Of a DNA stretch of 51,643 nt, positions 17,245-27,325 are shown piece by piece (the first letter of the stretch is position 1; the number at the start of each line of letters is the position of its first letter). The notes under the pieces are model-generated. The model saw only the letters and a list, made by a program, of their open reading frames with translations, ran no database searches and had not been told where the DNA came from. Origin of the DNA: Gammaproteobacteria bacterium (lineage in GTDB: Bacteria > Pseudomonadota > Gammaproteobacteria > Eutrophobiales > Eutrophobiaceae); assembly GCA_028279365.1 (NCBI GenBank), contig JANQNX010000008.1, forward strand, positions 1 to 51,643, read 5' to 3'. A program made the translations under genes and the position numbers.

Positions 17245-17354
17245 CGAGTTCATACTATTATATTAGCCACGATGTGATTTAAGCTTTTAGATAAGTGTCG
17301 TAATTTCTATAACGTCAGTTTCTTCAGTGTTTAAATATATCCACTCCGACATGT

Positions 17355-18074
17355 TTAATTGTTTAACATAGCCTTAATTTCTCCCGAATCAGTCATCTTT
17401 AATAACGTCGTAATACAATCACGCCGCTTTTCTGATAAAGATGTATTATCAAACAACACTTTTTCCATATACGTTATTGCTTTTGTTTGATCGCCTGTTA
17501 ATAAATAAAGGGCAGCAAGTATTTCTTCATTTGGAAACATTTTTCTCTGCTCGATATATTTAATCAAAGCAGGATAATCATTAATATTCTGTAAAAATGG
17601 TAAGCATATATTTTTAATTCTCCCTAAAAGATTATCTAATTCTTTTTCCGAAAATGCTGTGTTCCAAAAATACCATTCTGTTTTCTCTCTAGGTTGAATG
17701 TTAATAAGAAGACATGATATTGCGGCAGATATAGAATTATACCTTCGATTACATACTTTAGAGATAAGCCGATCTGCCTGTGGACAATGAATTCCCACGC
17801 GTAAACCAACTCTTAAGGCTTTTGGTGCATTATTCCCATAAAAAATCACATTTATAAGATCATTAATGTTATCGGTACGTGAATTCACCCAAACCTCGTG
17901 TTGCTTCTTTGGCTTTTCAAATCCATATTGAGACAAACAGTGACTAACCCCTGCAATAATGCGATCTTTCATCTCCTGCGTTTTAAGGGGTGCGTGTTCT
18001 GGTGTCGGTTCTTTAAAGTCCTCAAGATTTATCTGGTCTTTAAAGATATCTTTGAGCCAATTCAACGCCATCAT
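17355..18074 (-). CDS. Probable immunity protein for the upstream Rhs toxin
   Basis: A 239-residue soluble protein without signal peptide or membrane segment. It begins ten bases after the stop of the Rhs gene and is the last gene of that operon, the usual place for a polymorphic-toxin immunity gene. Residues ~35-130 (IIAGVSHCLSQYGFEKPKKQ onward) have the feel of DUF4304-like cytoplasmic proteins, but I cannot confirm this. The C-terminal third is helical and TPR-like (EEILAALYLLTGDQTKAITY). Base composition is AT-rich compared with the housekeeping genes. The role is inferred mainly from position. Confidence 0.6.
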   Translation of the reverse strand: MMALNWLKDIFKDQINLEDFKEPTPEHAPLKTQEMKDRIIAGVSHCLSQYGFEKPKKQHEVWVNSRTDNINDLINVIFYGNNAPKALRVGLRVGIHCPQADRLISKVCNRRYNSISAAISCLLINIQPREKTEWYFWNTAFSEKELDNLLGRIKNICLPFLQNINDYPALIKYIEQRKMFPNEEILAALYLLTGDQTKAITYMEKVLFDNTSLSEKRRDCITTLLKMTDSGEIKAMLNN

Positions 18075-18083
18075 AATGACAAC

Positions 18084-21000
18084 TTATTTACTGTAAACTC
18101 GTTGCATCATGTTCCTATTCAGTTTGCTGGGGTAAAGCACAAAACCACCTGATGCAGAATTAAACACACTACTAGCAGCAGCCGAACCACCTGCAATACC
18201 TTTTAGATTAGCAGGGACATCTAAGAGTGGACTGACACGAATAGTCTGGACTGAATTAACTGTAAAGCCATCAATACCTGCACCTATTGCATTCTTCCCG
18301 GTTAAAAGTCCTGCTTCACCAGCATTGATTGCCGGAAACGCTGTGTTTTGCGGAGCAGTAAATGGAGCTTTACCAAACTTTGCTTCAACCCCTTTTAAAG
18401 CACCACCGCCGCCATCAACGATAAAGTCAATTCGCGGTTTAGCACCAGCGGCACGTGTAGTCACTTGTTCCGCTACTATGGAGTTACCAAGTTTTTGTCT
18501 GACAATCTGTTCACCTAACTGTCCTTTAGAAAAACTAGGAAGATTTATGACTTGTTTCATCTTAGTAAGTTGTCCAATAGTCCCACCAAGTACACCTAAA
18601 CCTGCATCAATGGCAATGCCAACAGGATCAAGTATTGCACTAGTTATATCGCCACCTGTTGCTGCTGCTACACCTCCGCGAATCGTTCCTCCCGTTGCTA
18701 CACTCGCAACAACGCCGACACCAACAGCAACACAGACTCCACCACAAATAACATTCCCGCTAGGATCCGTGAAATTAAGAGGGTTATTATTTACATAAGC
18801 ATAGAAATTAACATCACCTGAGGCAAACCCGATAGGGTCTTCCGTTAGAAAACGTCCAATCTCAGGATCATAATATCGCGCCCGATAATAATACAATCCT
18901 GTTTCGGTATCATAGTTACGACCTGTGTAGGTCAGATCATTCTCCGTATTCGCGCTGTTTGGGTTCTCTATCACAGCACCGAAGGCATCATAGACCCAAC
19001 TCTCTTCATTTGTACCGGCATGACCCGTGATGTTGGTAACAGAATTTAAATGATCACGATGATAAGTTAGGTTAATATTCGCATTACCATATTCATAAGC
19101 ATTTACAATTTCATCGACGACGGCACCACGTAGATATTTGTCATGTAATACCCCTGCTGCGTCATAGGTCGCTTCCAGATGTTTCGCCTCAAGGTGATAG
19201 AGCTTACTATCTTTCTTAATGCGATAATCGTTGGCGTCATAGTGAAATACAATGTTATCAATCAATTCAGCTCGGCCTTTACCATTGTAAGTCAGGCTAT
19301 ATATCGGTGTACCTATACCGTCCTGTTTCTGCAAGATACGCCCGTTATCGTCGTAGTTAAACTGACGATGTAAGCTACCTCCTAGGCTACCAGTGTATAC
19401 GTAGTATAAACGATTGGCTGCAGGCTGATGTAAAACGCTACCACAATCAGTTTCAAGCGAATGATAGCAATAATAGTATGTCGTAGTATCTTCCGTGACG
19501 GTCAAACGATTTCCGACTCCGTCATAGGTGTAAGCCCGATCTTCGGTATTAGTTGTGCTATCCACACCTATCAAGCGATATAACGCATCGTAATCATAGT
19601 CTACGGTTTTACTATTTACGCTATGCATGATTTGGGTAATATTGGCCATATTGTCCATCTGATAGGTCAAATCCTCTACCAAACTCCCATCAGCAGCAAT
19701 ATTCTGTAAGCGCACCAAGCGATTATCTTCATCGTAGGCATAATGCGTTCGGGCACCATTACTCAGGATGCGATCCATCAAACGGCCCGCGCCATCATAA
19801 TGATAGCTGACCTGTAAAAAGGCTGGATTCTGCATCGCCACCAGGCGATTGCTGCTGTCATATTGAAAGGTCGTGATATCGCCCTCGTAATTGGTTTTGG
19901 TATCCACATTACCGACCGCATCATAGGTCCATGAAAGTGATTTACTCAAGCGAGAGTCAGTTTTACTCAACATCTTATGCCGGGAACTATAGGTATATGT
20001 GTATGTGACTTCATCGTTAGCAATTGAGGTTAAATCACCAAAATCATTAAACACATAGTTGTCCGTGTCATCTATGGTCACACCATCAGGTAAGTATTCC
20101 GTTTTAGTCAGTCGATTTAGGTTATCGTAGGTGTGTCGTCGCTGACGACCACTGCGGTCTTCCGTTAATAAGACATTACCCATTTCATCATATAGCAACA
20201 CGCGATCAGTTTTATCTATGCCTGTCTCTATGAGTGGATCCTGACTTTCGATCAGACGACCAAGGTCGTCATAAATAAAAGTGGCGAGCTGTCCCTCTGC
20301 ATCTGTAATCGAGGTGATATTACCTAATAGGTCATAAGTTGTTTGGGTAGTCCCGTTCAAGGCATTCCGACTGAGCGTTGCTCTGTTAAGCTCGTCATAT
20401 TGATTAGAGACACTGTACCCATCGCTGTTTCGAGGGTGTAAGGTCGGATTCGCTATCGCTTCTGCATCCAATACATAAGTCTGGTTACCATTGGCATCAT
20501 ATTCAAACTGAGTTTCACGACCGGCTTGCGTAATGACTTTCTTTAATCGACCTAACTGATCGTATTCATTATTGACACTATTACCATTGGCATCCGTCGT
20601 TTTAAGCAGACGCCCTGCGAGATCGTAGTCAAACTCTGAACGATGACCATTTGCATTCACAATTGCGGTACGTCTGTTTTTCTCATCATATTCATAGCGT
20701 ACAGTATTCTGATTGGCATCCGTTTGAGAAACCAGGTTACCGATTGCATCATATTCAAAGCTTGTCGTATTACCCAAAATATCTGTCGTAGCTATTCGTC
20801 GATCTGCGGCATCATAATCATGAATAGCATAAGTACACGTTTGATAATCTACGGTATCAATCACCTTAGCAGTACAATTATCCCTGGCTAGACTGGTTTT
20901 ATAATGGACTTTTTCTTCTTTAACCTGGCCATTCTTGTCATAGACCATCTCGCTGATATCTCCACGTGGATTCGTGGTCTTGGTCACCCGATCCAGGGCA

Positions 21001-24000
21001 TCATATTCATAACTTGTCGTTAAATTGATTAGTGTTGAGTCTGTTGCTGAGGTGCGACGGCTTGTCGTATTACTCGTTATACGACCAAGGTTGTCGTATG
21101 TATAGGTATTAGTAATACTGCCACCTGTAACGGAACCCGATATAATCTGGTTGGCCAGGTTGATACCATTGGTTTCATAAGTATAGTCGGTAATTCGTTG
21201 ACGCGAAGGATTCGCAGGATCAATATATTCAATACGTTGTTTTATCTGACCAAAGTTTGATTGGGTACTGTCTGCATAGTAAGTATACGACTCCAGTTTT
21301 ACATTAGTATCGGTACCCAGTTGCTGGATGATCACTTCACGCAATTTACCTGCCACCGCGCCAGTCGGAATATCCGTTATCGCGTAATACACGCGTTCAA
21401 TGGTATTTCCGCGTTTATCGGTTACCAAAGTAGGTTGGTCGTATACGCCATAATTATAATCAATTATCTGATTTAGTGGATCGATTTCACGCGAAACCCG
21501 ACCAAAGTTAGCTGATGCGTTAGTCGCATCAGTTTCGTCTGAACGATCAGTTTGATAAGAATACCTGGTTTCATAGCCCAGCGCATTTGTCTTGCTATAG
21601 CGCAAACCATCAGCATTGTTCTTAAACAGCAAAATACCGCCATCTGGCTCTTCCAGTTTTACTAGTGCGCCATTTTTGTCATATAAATGTTCGGTAATGA
21701 ACCCCCGTGGATTGGTAATACGCGTACTTTTACGGAATAGATCATAGGTTAGTGACTCTGCCTGTGCCAAGGTGTCAATATAATCATAGGCCTGACCGTT
21801 CTCATAATAACTGAAGGCCATGCTCTTTTGCTGACCATTACGATCTTGGGGATGAGTAATTTGATTTAATAAGGCACTATCACCATGATATGTATAAGCC
21901 CAAACATCGGTCAGAGGGTTTGTGTAACTAGTTAATCGATTACCATTGATACCATAACCATATTGCCAACTACGACTCTCCCAATCAGTAATTGATTGGA
22001 TATGTTGATCAGTACCCGTGTAGTTAAAGGTTAAACCAGTACGACCGGCAACACCAAGATTGTCCACAACTGTCGACAAACGCCCTTCGCTATCATAAGC
22101 AAAGTCGAGCGCATTCCCATACGGATCCTGGATTTGTTTTAAACGTGCGGTGTTACCTGGAACAATGAGATCGGTACCTTCAAAAATGTATTTCACACCA
22201 TTTCGGAAAGTGAGTGTATAGCTCGTTGTAGAATCCAGCGTCAATTGATCATAATTACCGAATGGTGGTGTCACAACCCAAGCGCCTGAAATATCCTCTA
22301 TCAGGTAATTATGATCGCCACCTCGCTCATCGGTATAGGTAATCGAAGAACTGATACCATCAGTGTTATCAGGATCAGTTGCGTCATTAGGGTATTGGCC
22401 ATAATCATTAGCGACCAGTTTCATGCCATAACTGTGACTCCAACCCAAGCCAAATGGGCCATCATTTTCGGCATTTTCCGAGTTATACGTACGCGTTAAA
22501 GCGTAATCAAGCCCTCGTCCTTTTATAACAATATCGGTTTCATCATGATACATGTTACCGGTTACTGTTGAGACCGGGTCAACGGTTGACGGAGTGACGA
22601 TTAAATCATTATTCGCACGGCCAATATTATTCAGATCAGTAAAGACTTCATTATTAAAGTCTTCAATATTACTTGCTGGGTCAATAGTCTCCTCAGCTGT
22701 TACATAGCCACCACCAGCAGGCAAGCGATTACTAAAGTTTGCTATTGCATAAGTTGACTGTGCGAGGTTTCCATCAAGATCAAACACATTACGGAGATAA
22801 GTACTGAATACATAGTTGGTATCCTCTGCCATACGTTCTGGAATTAAATATTGCACACTGGCATTTGGTTGTAAATACATATCATTACGGACATTGTTGA
22901 TAATAAAATCCAACTCATATTCATCAATATTCAACAAATTCGAACGAAAGGCATATGAAGCAGGATCAAAGCCCAAATCTTTATCAAGAAAAGCAATAAA
23001 ATCCTGATTAGGAGTCACAATCGCATCATTGAAACAACCTTCAACAATAGGAAGTAATAAACTTGGTAAGGCTTCATGGCTGGTACTATTACATGTAATA
23101 GTAGGTTCATCGTCAATAACAAAGTTATTAACTGTTATCCATGAACCATTAAATGATACAAAACGATTTGAATATAATTCAATTCCGGAATAAGCTGCAT
23201 CAAAGGGAAGAAAGCCAGAGAACCAATAGGTTAATGTTATATTCTTCAGGCCATCACTGTTTGAACCATTAGGTCTCATAACAACAGTTACAGAACCACC
23301 ACTGTTAGAAAAACTGACAACAGAAAAATTACCGTTAGAACTTTTAATAGTTACATCATTAAGTATCAAACCTGATGTGCCACTTAAAGTAAGATTAAAA
23401 CGATTATTAGTCGGAGATAAACGCGCATCAATAGGTATACTGTAAGTTCCATCCGCATTTTGCTGTGTTTCTGTGACAGTGAAATCATATACAGTTGAGT
23501 TGACTCTAGCGGAAGAAACACTAAATCCTAGTGTACCTGAAGAAGTTGATATAACATCAAATGAAGGATAATTAGTTGAGTCAGTATGAGATAATATACC
23601 TGAATTTAGATCATTTTCCGTTGGTATCAATGCGAGCAAATCATTTTCCAAGGTATCATAGCTTTCTATGGCTGAGTCAATTCCATTATCAGCCTGATAG
23701 TTTGTCTTGAATGTTTGTGGATCTGTTAAGGACATCCCAGTAATGTCTGGTCTGAATACATTAAATGCAGCATTAGGATCGCCACCTGTATAATCCCAAG
23801 TAACCAGGTTGCGGCCAAACAAACTCCAATCGTTGCGATTAAAACCAGCAGGAGCAGAGTTTACAAACCCGAGATTATAGACCTCTGTCGGAAATGTATT
23901 TAAGGTAGCATTAATATCTAATAAAGATTTTCCCTGCTCACTGGCAAACTGTATACCACGAACAGTGGAAATAGCGTCATATCCTGTAATCTCTTGCCAC

Positions 24001-25808
24001 ACTTCATGCTCAAGCGATGATCCAATATGTCCTAAGAATTGAAACGTCTCATTGGAATAGGTTTCGGGCTGATCTATCTCCCAACTGCCATTTAGACGAA
24101 TACCTTTTAAATCAATTAGCAAGCCACCCGGGGTAACGGCAAAAGGGACATTGTCCAGATACTCAACCTCGTCAACCGTACTAACAACACCAAGGTAAGC
24201 CGAGACAGGCGAAATAATACCTTTGAGTCGACTATAACGTTCGGCCTCTTCCCTGAGCCGAGTGTAATAAAGTGATTGAGCAACATAAAGCAAACCACCT
24301 GTTAGATCATCTTGTGCTGCCAGATCATTGATTAACGCAGTATCATTTACATCATATCCATTAGCGTTCCTGTCTACATAAGGGGTACAACCTGTACCGG
24401 TCAATGCATCACAACCTGTCTCTGTTGCATTGAAAACAATAGGGTGTTGCTGATCGGCTTGAAGAAGCTCTTCATAGGCACGCTCTACCTGTGACCAGTT
24501 TGAAGTCTCGCCACCACTGGCTATCAAATAATAACCTCCTACGGTCAAATTATTATAGTTAACCTGCTGCGCTGGCTCGCCTGGCTCAACATCAATCTCG
24601 AGTTCCAAATCAATTGGTGTACCGTTTTGAACGGAAACACTGGCACCATTACTACAATTGAATGTGATACTACCACCAATTAATGTAAGCGTGCCTCCCG
24701 CTTGCTGACCATCCAAACGATGACCAAATTTTAGACCTCCACCCAAATCAAACAGAGTAACGGTCAGACGCTTGGTACTTAAGTCGGCAACATTTGCTGT
24801 GTAAGATGGTAATATGCCTGAAAATTCACCTGGACACTCAGACAAGTAAACCTGGGTTCGTACAAACTTTGACCAATCATGTGTATTTGCTAAATCATCA
24901 TCATAAGCCTGAACAGAATCATATCGTGTTACTGAACCTATTACTTCATAGGGTAATGATGCAGGTAGAATACCTGATTCGTCCTTGATTACCTCTCCCG
25001 CATCAATCACATCTTCTAATGTTACACCAGGATGATTTTGGCGTAGATAAGCAAGTGACTGTTCCTCGAATATTTCCAGAGGGCTTTTATTTTCTATGCC
25101 AGCAACATAGTTAGGACTAGTTGGGTTTTGCGCATTATAGTAAGCATCATAATCGAAATTTAGATTTCTAAGTAACATAGTATGAATTTGACCGTATGTC
25201 TTTTGCTTAAAAGACGGATCCAGGCTTATCCATTGACAGCTACCCCCCTCGATTGCGCAAGCTGCTGAAGCACTACTATTACCACCACGATAATTACTAT
25301 AATCAATTAAAGCCTCAACCCAAATGTGCTCAAAGGTCACGAAATCAGGAGCAGAACCATCAACATTTTGAATACCCTGGTCTCTAAGTATAGAAACAGC
25401 CAGATCATTGTTAATTACACCTAGCCAGTTAGCTAGCTCAGTTTTCTTTAACTTAATCGTGCCAACTGCATAACGCGATTTAATGCCTTGAGAACGAAAC
25501 ATGGCTATCAAAGTAGAAGCCAAGTCGACATCATTACCACGCAGACTTAAAAAAGAATTGATCGAGTTACTTCGCGCCCCATGATATGGGGTATATTCAG
25601 AATTGTTACGTAAATATTCATATATCTTCGCCGGATTTCCTAACTCTACAGCTTTTGTACCTAGTAAGACTCCCTCTTCTGTCTGGTATAATATTTCACG
25701 GGTCTCACAAAGCTGTGTATCTACACCGCCAACCAGACAAGCAGCATTAGCATATTGTACTGAGATATTTAGTAAAAAAATCAATAAACAGTAATGTATG
25801 GCACGCAT
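18084..25808 (-). CDS. Giant Rhs/YD-repeat polymorphic toxin with restriction-endonuclease-like C-terminus
   Basis: A protein of about 2574 residues, started at ATG 25808 (AGGA with eight-base spacing). It has a signal peptide ending YANA. Residues ~40-210 form a transglutaminase-like domain (LRGNDVDLASTLIAMFRSQG, HIWVEALI, WISLDPSF) in which the usual catalytic Cys is absent. A long unassigned region to ~1100 follows, then a DUF6531-type segment (GRGLDYALTRTYNSEN), then dozens of YD repeats forming the Rhs cocoon. The core ends with RARYYDPEIGRFLTEDPIGF...NPLNFTDPSG. The last ~222 residues (about 18084-18752) are the variable toxin tip. There Glu (GEQIVRQ), Asp (PRIDFIV) and GVEAKFG form a PD-(D/E)xK nuclease-like motif. 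Export is probably Sec-dependent rather than type VI. The following gene is the presumed immunity. Confidence 0.9.
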   Translation of the reverse strand: MRAIHYCLLIFLLNISVQYANAACLVGGVDTQLCETREILYQTEEGVLLGTKAVELGNPAKIYEYLRNNSEYTPYHGARSNSINSFLSLRGNDVDLASTLIAMFRSQGIKSRYAVGTIKLKKTELANWLGVINNDLAVSILRDQGIQNVDGSAPDFVTFEHIWVEALIDYSNYRGGNSSASAACAIEGGSCQWISLDPSFKQKTYGQIHTMLLRNLNFDYDAYYNAQNPTSPNYVAGIENKSPLEIFEEQSLAYLRQNHPGVTLEDVIDAGEVIKDESGILPASLPYEVIGSVTRYDSVQAYDDDLANTHDWSKFVRTQVYLSECPGEFSGILPSYTANVADLSTKRLTVTLFDLGGGLKFGHRLDGQQAGGTLTLIGGSITFNCSNGASVSVQNGTPIDLELEIDVEPGEPAQQVNYNNLTVGGYYLIASGGETSNWSQVERAYEELLQADQQHPIVFNATETGCDALTGTGCTPYVDRNANGYDVNDTALINDLAAQDDLTGGLLYVAQSLYYTRLREEAERYSRLKGIISPVSAYLGVVSTVDEVEYLDNVPFAVTPGGLLIDLKGIRLNGSWEIDQPETYSNETFQFLGHIGSSLEHEVWQEITGYDAISTVRGIQFASEQGKSLLDINATLNTFPTEVYNLGFVNSAPAGFNRNDWSLFGRNLVTWDYTGGDPNAAFNVFRPDITGMSLTDPQTFKTNYQADNGIDSAIESYDTLENDLLALIPTENDLNSGILSHTDSTNYPSFDVISTSSGTLGFSVSSARVNSTVYDFTVTETQQNADGTYSIPIDARLSPTNNRFNLTLSGTSGLILNDVTIKSSNGNFSVVSFSNSGGSVTVVMRPNGSNSDGLKNITLTYWFSGFLPFDAAYSGIELYSNRFVSFNGSWITVNNFVIDDEPTITCNSTSHEALPSLLLPIVEGCFNDAIVTPNQDFIAFLDKDLGFDPASYAFRSNLLNIDEYELDFIINNVRNDMYLQPNASVQYLIPERMAEDTNYVFSTYLRNVFDLDGNLAQSTYAIANFSNRLPAGGGYVTAEETIDPASNIEDFNNEVFTDLNNIGRANNDLIVTPSTVDPVSTVTGNMYHDETDIVIKGRGLDYALTRTYNSENAENDGPFGLGWSHSYGMKLVANDYGQYPNDATDPDNTDGISSSITYTDERGGDHNYLIEDISGAWVVTPPFGNYDQLTLDSTTSYTLTFRNGVKYIFEGTDLIVPGNTARLKQIQDPYGNALDFAYDSEGRLSTVVDNLGVAGRTGLTFNYTGTDQHIQSITDWESRSWQYGYGINGNRLTSYTNPLTDVWAYTYHGDSALLNQITHPQDRNGQQKSMAFSYYENGQAYDYIDTLAQAESLTYDLFRKSTRITNPRGFITEHLYDKNGALVKLEEPDGGILLFKNNADGLRYSKTNALGYETRYSYQTDRSDETDATNASANFGRVSREIDPLNQIIDYNYGVYDQPTLVTDKRGNTIERVYYAITDIPTGAVAGKLREVIIQQLGTDTNVKLESYTYYADSTQSNFGQIKQRIEYIDPANPSRQRITDYTYETNGINLANQIISGSVTGGSITNTYTYDNLGRITSNTTSRRTSATDSTLINLTTSYEYDALDRVTKTTNPRGDISEMVYDKNGQVKEEKVHYKTSLARDNCTAKVIDTVDYQTCTYAIHDYDAADRRIATTDILGNTTSFEYDAIGNLVSQTDANQNTVRYEYDEKNRRTAIVNANGHRSEFDYDLAGRLLKTTDANGNSVNNEYDQLGRLKKVITQAGRETQFEYDANGNQTYVLDAEAIANPTLHPRNSDGYSVSNQYDELNRATLSRNALNGTTQTTYDLLGNITSITDAEGQLATFIYDDLGRLIESQDPLIETGIDKTDRVLLYDEMGNVLLTEDRSGRQRRHTYDNLNRLTKTEYLPDGVTIDDTDNYVFNDFGDLTSIANDEVTYTYTYSSRHKMLSKTDSRLSKSLSWTYDAVGNVDTKTNYEGDITTFQYDSSNRLVAMQNPAFLQVSYHYDGAGRLMDRILSNGARTHYAYDEDNRLVRLQNIAADGSLVEDLTYQMDNMANITQIMHSVNSKTVDYDYDALYRLIGVDSTTNTEDRAYTYDGVGNRLTVTEDTTTYYYCYHSLETDCGSVLHQPAANRLYYVYTGSLGGSLHRQFNYDDNGRILQKQDGIGTPIYSLTYNGKGRAELIDNIVFHYDANDYRIKKDSKLYHLEAKHLEATYDAAGVLHDKYLRGAVVDEIVNAYEYGNANINLTYHRDHLNSVTNITGHAGTNEESWVYDAFGAVIENPNSANTENDLTYTGRNYDTETGLYYYRARYYDPEIGRFLTEDPIGFASGDVNFYAYVNNNPLNFTDPSGNVICGGVCVAVGVGVVASVATGGTIRGGVAAATGGDITSAILDPVGIAIDAGLGVLGGTIGQLTKMKQVINLPSFSKGQLGEQIVRQKLGNSIVAEQVTTRAAGAKPRIDFIVDGGGGALKGVEAKFGKAPFTAPQNTAFPAINAGEAGLLTGKNAIGAGIDGFTVNSVQTIRVSPLLDVPANLKGIAGGSAAASSVFNSASGGFVLYPSKLNRNMMQRVYSK

Positions 25809-25826
25809 TATTATCATCCTTTAAAA

Positions 25827-26684
25827 TTATTTCGAACTACGATGTTTGGTTAGCGTTTCAAATGTCGGTTCGGGTAAGATTGGTCTTTCAGAATCAAGTT
25901 TTTTTCTCGTATCAAGCCGTTTACGCAATTGTCGTAACTTCTGCAAATCCAGTTTTTCTCGCGACTCCATTGCCATCAGAGCTGTCTCAATTTCTTCCGT
26001 TAATGACGATAATTTTTCTTGGCGTTTTGGTTTCGAATAAGATCGAACCGGATTAGGCGCAATTAAATTACTTTGATTTATGTTGGCTCGATTTCCTGAA
26101 ATGGAATTAACGCTTGCTTGCTGCTGTATATCCAACCTTTTAGTTTTTACAGATTGTATTGCTGTTTGTAAGGCAACTCGGGTTTTATTACCCATAGATC
26201 CCTCTATATTTTGTTTGCTTGGTTTTTCTCTAACAGCAGGCATAGACTGTCGTAATGAATTTGATTGAGTATTTCTTAGTGATGGTTGAGCAATCTGTTG
26301 CTTAGAAGCCACTGGATTACCCTCAGCGTCAAAAGTCAATTCAATAACTTGTGGTTCATTTAAGGCCAGACTTTCAGTATTAGTTTGAACTACTTGGGCA
26401 ATCGCTTTTTTATTCTCCATTTTAACGCTGAAACTTTCTGCCAAGGCTATGGCTTCCAATTTATTTAAAAGAGTTTGCATCTCTTTAACTGCATTGATCT
26501 CTTCCTGTACTTCAGGCTCAATTCGTTTTTTCTCCTTAAGACGAGACACTAATACATTTTTTGAAACATTTCGTAGTGTTTTCATTTCGTTTGGAGAAAA
26601 TTCAGACTCAGCAAAGCTAATGGAAGCAGTGAACACAGTCATTGTTACTGCCAATACGCATGATTGAACTTTATTTATATGCAT
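25827..26684 (-). CDS. Exported coiled-coil protein of the Rhs operon, function unknown
   Basis: A 285-residue protein with a signal peptide (~1-25, ending ASISFA). The mature part is rich in Gln, Lys, Glu and Asn. It has helical, probably coiled-coil stretches near 30-95 (SRLKEKKRIEPEVQEEINAV) and 225-270 (REKLDLQKLRQLRKRLDTRK), separated by a low-complexity polar linker. No catalytic motif or known family is visible. Its stop lies about 18 bases before the Rhs start, and eight bases separate it from the preceding gene, so the three are certainly co-transcribed. It may help export or hold the Rhs protein. Confidence 0.7.
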   Translation of the reverse strand: MHINKVQSCVLAVTMTVFTASISFAESEFSPNEMKTLRNVSKNVLVSRLKEKKRIEPEVQEEINAVKEMQTLLNKLEAIALAESFSVKMENKKAIAQVVQTNTESLALNEPQVIELTFDAEGNPVASKQQIAQPSLRNTQSNSLRQSMPAVREKPSKQNIEGSMGNKTRVALQTAIQSVKTKRLDIQQQASVNSISGNRANINQSNLIAPNPVRSYSKPKRQEKLSSLTEEIETALMAMESREKLDLQKLRQLRKRLDTRKKLDSERPILPEPTFETLTKHRSSK

Positions 26685-26691
26685 TCTTTAT

Positions 26692-27303
26692 TTACCTCAC
26701 CTTTATCCTTTCAATAATATTTGTCATACCCATTTCCTGTTCAATGTAGGCCAACAGCTCGACTGCTTGTTCATCGCCTGCATCAGCCAAGTTCTGGTAA
26801 TGAAAATATTGCTGCCTTTGTGTTGGCGTCATCTTGTTTTCTATTAAGTCGAAATATTCATCATAAACAATGCCTTGTTCTGCTAACGCATCGTAATCAA
26901 CCTCGATTGGATAACCTTGCACATCCAATTTATATTGACGACGGTAATGAACCCAATCTGCAGGTTTGTTATGGCGATTGTTATACAACACATTTCTTAA
27001 TTCTTTTTCTGACTGGGAAAACTCTATGCCCAAGGATGCATAGTGCTCATACAAGACATCTTCATCATCAAATATATTTTGTTGAAGCGGCATTCTCTCA
27101 TGACGAATAGAATCCGAACTTTCACCTTGATTGTTATCATCTTTTTCTAATCTAACAACAGCGGGTTTCGGCTTTTTATTTACCCTTTCAGAAGAAACCG
27201 TTTTTTGTTCTTTTAGCGATTTGTTTTTTTCTATTTTTGATAACGAACCGAACATGAAAAAAATAGCTAACAAAATACTTATTGAGACTACAAACTTATT
27301 CAT
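26692..27303 (-). CDS. Membrane-anchored protein of the Rhs operon, function unknown
   Basis: About 203 residues from ATG 27303 (MNKFVVSISILLAIFFMFGS). A longer frame from 27345 would overlap the upstream gene and add an unlikely polar leader. One N-terminal transmembrane helix is followed by a charged linker and a helical domain (~70-203, SLGIEFSQSEKELRNVLYNN and EQGIVYDEYFDLIENKMTPT). It resembles inner-membrane proteins with a periplasmic domain. I recognise no family. The position between the large surface protein and the exported coiled-coil protein suggests all four large and small genes act with the Rhs toxin. Confidence 0.65.
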   Translation of the reverse strand: MNKFVVSISILLAIFFMFGSLSKIEKNKSLKEQKTVSSERVNKKPKPAVVRLEKDDNNQGESSDSIRHERMPLQQNIFDDEDVLYEHYASLGIEFSQSEKELRNVLYNNRHNKPADWVHYRRQYKLDVQGYPIEVDYDALAEQGIVYDEYFDLIENKMTPTQRQQYFHYQNLADAGDEQAVELLAYIEQEMGMTNIIERIKVR

Positions 27304-27325
27304 CACTATCACATCCAGACCGGAT

